NCBI GenBank assembly: GCA_017592775.1
Contig: JAGFNJ010000043.1
Span: forward strand, 1-45,372
Direction of reading: 5' to 3'
From: Candidatus Accumulibacter conexus
GTDB taxonomy: Bacteria; Pseudomonadota; Gammaproteobacteria; Burkholderiales; Rhodocyclaceae
DNA: 45,372 nucleotides
This document shows positions 41,925 to 45,372 of the stretch, one piece after another (the stretch's first letter is position 1; each line of letters starts with the position of its first letter). The translations under genes were made by a program, and so were the position numbers. The notes beneath the pieces are model-generated. The model searched no databases. It was not told the DNA's origin and saw only the letters and a list, made by a program, of their open reading frames with translations.

Positions 41925-42254
41925 TCAAGCCTGACGATCGTCGCGTTCGAACAGCGGCAGCCGCTCGCAGTCGATCGTTTCCGCCTGCTCGCGCAGCGCG
42001 GCACGGGCGAGGACGTGCGAGGCAACCGGCAGGGTCAGCCAGACAATGGCGATGATGGCCAGCGCACGGCCGATCCAGGCGGCATCGCCACCCACCAGCG
42101 CCGCGCCGAGGACGATGCAGGCAACAGCCAGCGATCCCGCCTTGGTCGCCGCATGCTGTCGCGAGAGGGCGTCAGGCAGGGTGAACAGGCCGATGCTGGC
42201 GAGCAGCAGAATGAGGGCGCCGAGGGCGATCAGCAGGATGCCGGCAAGGGTCAT
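41925..42254 (-). CDS. mrpG: MrpG subunit of the Na+/H+ antiporter
   Basis: A 109-residue membrane protein with three hydrophobic segments (ILLIALGALILLLASIGLFT; GSLAVACIVLGAALVG; IGRALAIIAIVWLTLP) and the conserved FTLPDALSRQHAATKAGSL loop of the MnhG/MrpG family. Last gene of the mrp operon; its ATG overlaps the mrpF stop. MrpG is a structural subunit in the multi-subunit cation/proton antiporter. Confidence 0.88.
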   Translation of the reverse strand: MTLAGILLIALGALILLLASIGLFTLPDALSRQHAATKAGSLAVACIVLGAALVGGDAAWIGRALAIIAIVWLTLPVASHVLARAALREQAETIDCERLPLFERDDRQA

Positions 42255-42541
42255 GGCTCGGGGTCGGCAGGTGGATCGGCAGGGCGCCCGCGGGAGATCA
42301 GTCGCGCCCACGCCAGCGTCGCGACGAAGCCGATCAGCGCGACGCCGATGGCAACGTCAAGGAACAGCACCTGCCCAGTGTGCAATGCCGCTGCGGCACA
42401 GAGGGCGATCGCAGCCGCGAACAGGATGTCGAGAGCGATCAGGCGATCGGCGTCGCTCGGGCCGCGCACGAAGCGCAGCACCGCGAGGGCGATGGCCAGG
42501 AACACGACGGCCACCAGCAGGTCGATCGGCAGGTTGCTCAT
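42251..42541 (-). CDS. mrpF: MrpF subunit of the Na+/H+ antiporter
   Basis: A 96-residue membrane protein of three helices with the family motif RFVRGPSDADRLIALDILFA. Overlaps mrpE and mrpG by 4 nt on either side, consistent with translational coupling. The C-terminus after helix 3 is Pro/Asp-rich. Confidence 0.88.
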   Translation of the reverse strand: MSNLPIDLLVAVVFLAIALAVLRFVRGPSDADRLIALDILFAAAIALCAAAALHTGQVLFLDVAIGVALIGFVATLAWARLISRGRPADPPADPEP

Positions 42542-42876
42542 CGCCGGTCGCCGGCCGGAAAAAGCGCCGCGACATCGCGCTCGAAGTCGCGCCGGATGCC
42601 AGCGACGGTACCGTCGGCGCTGTCGAGGTCGAGCAGATGCAGGAGGATCTCGCTGCGCTCGGGGGTGATGTCGATGGCGCTGCTGCCGGGGGTCAGGCTG
42701 ACCAGGGCAGCAAGGACTGCCGCGCCGGTTTCGCTCATCGGTGCGATGCGCAGCCGCACCAGCCCGGAGCGCGTCGGGCGGCGGCCGACGATGATGCGCG
42801 CGGTCGCCACCCCGGACAGCACGCAGTGGGCGATGAAGCGCAGCGCCAGGCGGAAGAGGGCGGCAAGGCGCGGCAT
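42538..42876 (-). CDS. mrpE: MrpE subunit of the Na+/H+ antiporter
   Basis: A 112-residue MnhE-like protein. The N-terminal helix (LAALFRLALRFIAHCVLSGV) is followed by the family pattern ATARIIVGRRPTRSGLVRLR and VSLTPGSSAIDITPERSEIL. It is shorter than the usual 150-160 residues, lacking one N-terminal hydrophobic pair seen in many MrpE proteins. The ATG shares a base with the mrpD stop. Confidence 0.85.
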   Translation of the reverse strand: MPRLAALFRLALRFIAHCVLSGVATARIIVGRRPTRSGLVRLRIAPMSETGAAVLAALVSLTPGSSAIDITPERSEILLHLLDLDSADGTVAGIRRDFERDVAALFPAGDRR

Positions 42877-44324
42877 CAGCTTCCTCCACGCAGGCTGCCG
42901 GCGGCTGCCATGACGTAGGCGATCAGGCTTTCGGGCAGCAGCCCGAACGAAACGATCAGTACCACCAGTCCGCCGAGCGCGGCGTGCGCCGGCAGCAGCC
43001 GGTGGCGCGCCGGGGCCTGCCAGGATTCGTCCGGGTGCGGTTTCCAGAACGCTTCGAGCCAGATTTTCAGCATCGAATAGAGGGTCACCGCGCCCACGCC
43101 GAGAGCCGCCGCCGCCCACAGGTACTCGCCCTGGAGCAGGCTCTGGCGAACGACCAGGAACTTGCTCCAGAAGCCGCTCGAAGGCGGAATGCCGATCAGC
43201 GACAGCGCCAGCAGCAGGAACACCACGCTCAGCCCGGGTCTGCCGGCGTAGAGGCCGCCGATGCGGCGCAGGTCGTAGTGGCCGCAGGCCTCGAAGATCA
43301 GGGCTGCGGTCAGGATCAGCGCCGCCTTGACGAGACTGTGATGCAGCGTGAACAGGATCGCTGCGGCGTCGCCGGCAGGCGATGCGAGGGCGATGGCGAG
43401 CAGGATGTAGCCGATCTGGCTGATGCTGTGGAAAGCCAGGATGCGCCGTAGGTCCCAGTGGTAGGCGGCGCCGAGGGCGCCGCTGAGCATTGACGCGACG
43501 GCAATCCAGCCGAGTACGGCGAAGAGCGGCTCCGGCGCCGGCTGGAAGACACCGCTCAGCGTGCGGATCAGGGCGTAGATGCCGATCTTCGCCAGCAATG
43601 CCGAGAAGAGCGCCAGCAGCGGCGCCGGCAGGGTGTGGTAGGAAGCGGGCAGCCAGGCGAAGAAGGGAAAGGCTGCCGCCTTGATGAGGAAGGCCAGCGA
43701 CAGCAGGGTCAGCAGCGGCAGGGCGATGCTCGCCGGCAGCGCCGCGGTTGCCGTACCGAGGGCGCGGAAGTTGAGCTGGCCGGTGGCGGCGTAGAGCAGC
43801 GCCACCGCCGTCAGCAGCAGCAGAGTGCCAAAAACGTTGAGGACGAAGTACTTGAGCGTCGCGTCGAGCTGGCGCAGGCCGCCGCCGAGGGCGAGCAGGC
43901 CGAGCGCACAGATCAGCGTCAGCTCGAACCAGACATAGAGGTTGAACAGGTCGGCGGTGACGAAGGCGCCGCCGGCGCCGGCCACCAGGCCGTGCAGCAG
44001 CGGCTGCAGCGTCGGCGCAGCGGCTGCCGCGTCGGCCCTGCCGCCGGCCTGCCAGAGCAGGACGACGTTCAACATCAGCGCGGCGACCAGGACCAGCGCG
44101 GCGCTCAGCCGGTCGGCGGCGAACTCGATGCCGAAGGGCAGCGGCCAGCCACCGGCGACGACCGTCAGCGGACCGCTGCCGACGACCTCGGCGGCGAGGG
44201 CAAGGCCGCAGACGAGCAGCAGGAGCGCTCCCGCCAGGCTGACGCGCTGCTGCCAGCCCGGCGGCACCAGCAGGCAGAGGAGAGCGGTGGCCAGCGGCAC
44301 CAGGAGCGGCGTCAGGACGAGCAT
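42876..44324 (-). CDS. mrpD: MrpD subunit, proton-conducting antiporter module
   Basis: A 482-residue polytopic protein of the NuoL/M/N-like antiporter family with about 14 helices. Motifs include VTADLFNLYVWFELTLICAL, with its Glu in helix 5, KAAAFPFFAWLPASYHTLPA and FTLHHSLVKAALILTA. It carries protons in the Mrp complex. The ATG at 44324 overlaps the mrpC stop. The length and motifs are normal for MrpD. Confidence 0.92.
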   Translation of the reverse strand: MLVLTPLLVPLATALLCLLVPPGWQQRVSLAGALLLLVCGLALAAEVVGSGPLTVVAGGWPLPFGIEFAADRLSAALVLVAALMLNVVLLWQAGGRADAAAAAPTLQPLLHGLVAGAGGAFVTADLFNLYVWFELTLICALGLLALGGGLRQLDATLKYFVLNVFGTLLLLTAVALLYAATGQLNFRALGTATAALPASIALPLLTLLSLAFLIKAAAFPFFAWLPASYHTLPAPLLALFSALLAKIGIYALIRTLSGVFQPAPEPLFAVLGWIAVASMLSGALGAAYHWDLRRILAFHSISQIGYILLAIALASPAGDAAAILFTLHHSLVKAALILTAALIFEACGHYDLRRIGGLYAGRPGLSVVFLLLALSLIGIPPSSGFWSKFLVVRQSLLQGEYLWAAAALGVGAVTLYSMLKIWLEAFWKPHPDESWQAPARHRLLPAHAALGGLVVLIVSFGLLPESLIAYVMAAAGSLRGGS

Positions 44325-44710
44325 CAGGCGGTCTCCTCGACTGCCGGCTTGCCGGCATCGACGGCGGCCGGTTCGGCCGCCCGCAGCTTGGCGGTATCGG
44401 CGCTGCCGGTGAACTGCAGCAGGCGGATCGCGAGGACCAGCGAGAAGCACAGGAGGACGAAGCTGATGACGATCGCCGTCAGCACCAGTGCCTGCGGCAA
44501 GGGATTCGCCGCGACCGCGAGCTGCTGCGCGCCGCTGGCAACGAAGGGCGGCATCTGGCTGAGCAGGCGGCCGCTGCAGAAGAGCAGCAGGTTGATGCCG
44601 TTGCCGACCAGTGCGAGACCGATCAGGCAGCGCAGCAGGTCGCGTGACAACGCCAGGTAGGTGCCGGCGGCGATCACCGCCGCAAGGGCGAGGGCGACGG
44701 GCCAGATCAT
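44324..44710 (-). CDS. mrpC: MrpC subunit of the Na+/H+ antiporter
   Basis: A 128-residue NuoK-like membrane protein of three helices. The signature is LLRCLIGLALVGNGINLLLF and ANPLPQALVLTAIVISF. The C-terminal tail (about 25 residues, Ala/Glu-rich) extends beyond the membrane part. Coupled to mrpB by a 4-nt overlap. Confidence 0.9.
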   Translation of the reverse strand: MIWPVALALAAVIAAGTYLALSRDLLRCLIGLALVGNGINLLLFCSGRLLSQMPPFVASGAQQLAVAANPLPQALVLTAIVISFVLLCFSLVLAIRLLQFTGSADTAKLRAAEPAAVDAGKPAVEETA

Positions 44711-45138
44711 CGCTGCGCCTCGACTGCCGCCAGCAGCGACAGGCAATAGCCGCCAACGGCACCCCAGACGGCGAGGTAGACGCCGAGATCGAAGAGCATC
44801 ACCGTCGACAGCGGCAGTTCGGTGACCGCCAGCGGGACGGTGAACCAGAGGTGGGTCAGGAAGGGCTGCCCGGCGAAGACGCCCGGCAGGCCGCTGCAGA
44901 TCGCGACGAGGACGCCGACCGCGGTCAGCCGGTGCGGTGGCAGCGGCAGCCGCCGGCGGGCTTCGGCGGCGGTGAGGGTGAGGGCGATGGCAGCGCTCGC
45001 CGCCACCGCCAACAGGCCGCCGACGAAGCCGCCGCCGGGGGCGTTGTGACCGCGCAGCAGGACCCAGAGCGACGCCAGCAGGAGCGCCGGATGGAGGATT
45101 CGCAGCAGGATCTCGGCCAGCAGTGCGCGCGGGCTCAC
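44707..45138 (-). CDS. mrpB: MrpB subunit of the Na+/H+ antiporter
   Basis: A 143-residue membrane protein with four helices, starting at GTG and overlapping the mrpA stop (GTGA). Typical stretches are LRGHNAPGGGFVGGLLAVAA and STVMLFDLGVYLAVWGAVGG. It belongs to the MnhB/MrpB domain family. Its presence directly after the mrpA tail gives the standard mrpABCDEFG order. Confidence 0.9.
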   Translation of the reverse strand: MSPRALLAEILLRILHPALLLASLWVLLRGHNAPGGGFVGGLLAVAASAAIALTLTAAEARRRLPLPPHRLTAVGVLVAICSGLPGVFAGQPFLTHLWFTVPLAVTELPLSTVMLFDLGVYLAVWGAVGGYCLSLLAAVEAQR

Positions 45139-45247
45139 AGGTTTCTCCCACGCGCGAGCCTGAGCAACGGCAGCGCGGCGGCGAGTGCCAGGGCGATGAC
45201 GGCGATCTCGCCCAGCGTGTCGAGGGCACGGAAGTCGACGATGATCC
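45135..45247 (-). pseudogene. mrpA: 3' end of mrpA, cut off at 45247
   Basis: The last 37 codons read IIVDFRALDTLGEIAVIALA and on to RLARGRNL stop, the conserved C-terminal segment of MrpA, where relatives have NVI-L/I-VDFR before it. The codons further upstream (minus strand, beyond 45247) read VFR preceded by unrelated residues, so the gene is interrupted here. The main part of mrpA is not in the window; whether it resumes beyond an inserted element cannot be seen. Confidence 0.65.
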
Positions 45248-45328
45248 TAAAAACCGCAGTTGCCAGCGTGCAAACCGGCTGAACCTCAGGCAATGTGTGG
45301 CTTGTTGACGGACGATAGAGGTCACCAA
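45248..45328. other. Foreign sequence adjoining the mrpA break
   Basis: Sequence beginning CTAAAAACCGCAGTTGCC on the plus strand replaces the expected mrpA codons. It is lower in GC than its surroundings. It may be the end of an insertion element, but no family terminus is recognised. Confidence 0.45.
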
Positions 45329-45372
45329 ATGGGTGAGGCGAAACGGAAGCTGGAGAAGCACAAAGAAATGGT
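45329..45372 (+). CDS. Start of an unidentified gene running off the window
   Basis: ATG at 45329 with AGAGG eight nt upstream, reading MGEAKRKLEKHKEMV to the edge. The basic MGEAKR start is seen in several proteins of mobile or phage origin, but 14 residues are too few for a family. Together with the break in mrpA it suggests inserted DNA. Confidence 0.4.
   Translation, partial: MGEAKRKLEKHKEM

Overview
The window is GC-rich bacterial chromosome, and its gene content fits a denitrifying betaproteobacterium of the Rhodocyclales. Clade II nos genes, heme d1 genes, PEP-CTERM proteins and an AmmeMemoRadiSam operon together recall Candidatus Accumulibacter or Dechloromonas relatives. That placement is inferred from gene content, not from a marker gene. 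No rRNA, tRNA or CRISPR array was seen.

Left flank (1-5.4 kb): an eroded mosaic. The end of an IS66-family element (tnpA on the minus strand, tip at 358) abuts a frameshifted second copy of the dsbD N-terminal domain. This is followed by what looks like an hsdS tail, a nucleotidyltransferase/HEPN pair with two palindromic operators, an hsdM-like start, and then the intact dsbD/scsB-like gene with a thioredoxin-fold partner. 5.5-8.4 kb: a PEP-CTERM protein behind a sigma-54-type promoter, a DJ-1/PfpI protein, and an MFS transporter that looks internally deleted and has a stray duplicated fragment.

Denitrification island (8.5-25 kb): copper chaperones (PCuAC, SCO and a membrane-anchored unknown) diverge from clade II nosZ. 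The order is then nosC1-nosC2-nosB-nosD-nosG-nosH-nosF-nosL-nosY-tlpA, followed by nirF-nirDL-nirG-nirH for heme d1. Four FNR/DNR-type sites precede nosZ, nosC1, nosC2 and nosG; the nosZ and nosG regions are near-identical copies. The nir run stops at nirH, next to a degenerate transposase; nirJ, nirE, nirN, nirS and nirC are not in the window.

Accessory region (25-33 kb): an orphan SAP/XPB-like protein on the minus strand, a second PEP-CTERM protein with a sigma-54 promoter and a shared upstream motif, an Hsp70/DUF2760 pair, a 21-bp minisatellite of about 16 units, and a small secreted protein made of 22-residue repeats.

Right part (33-45.4 kb): amrB-amrA-amrS (AmmeMemoRadiSam) coupled to an alpha/beta hydrolase, ispD-ispF, a membrane-anchored TIR protein, an amidase with an SH3 domain, a Fic protein, a YdjM-like membrane hydrolase, and a tightly overlapping mrpBCDEFG antiporter operon. 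The mrpA end is cut at about 45247 by foreign sequence.
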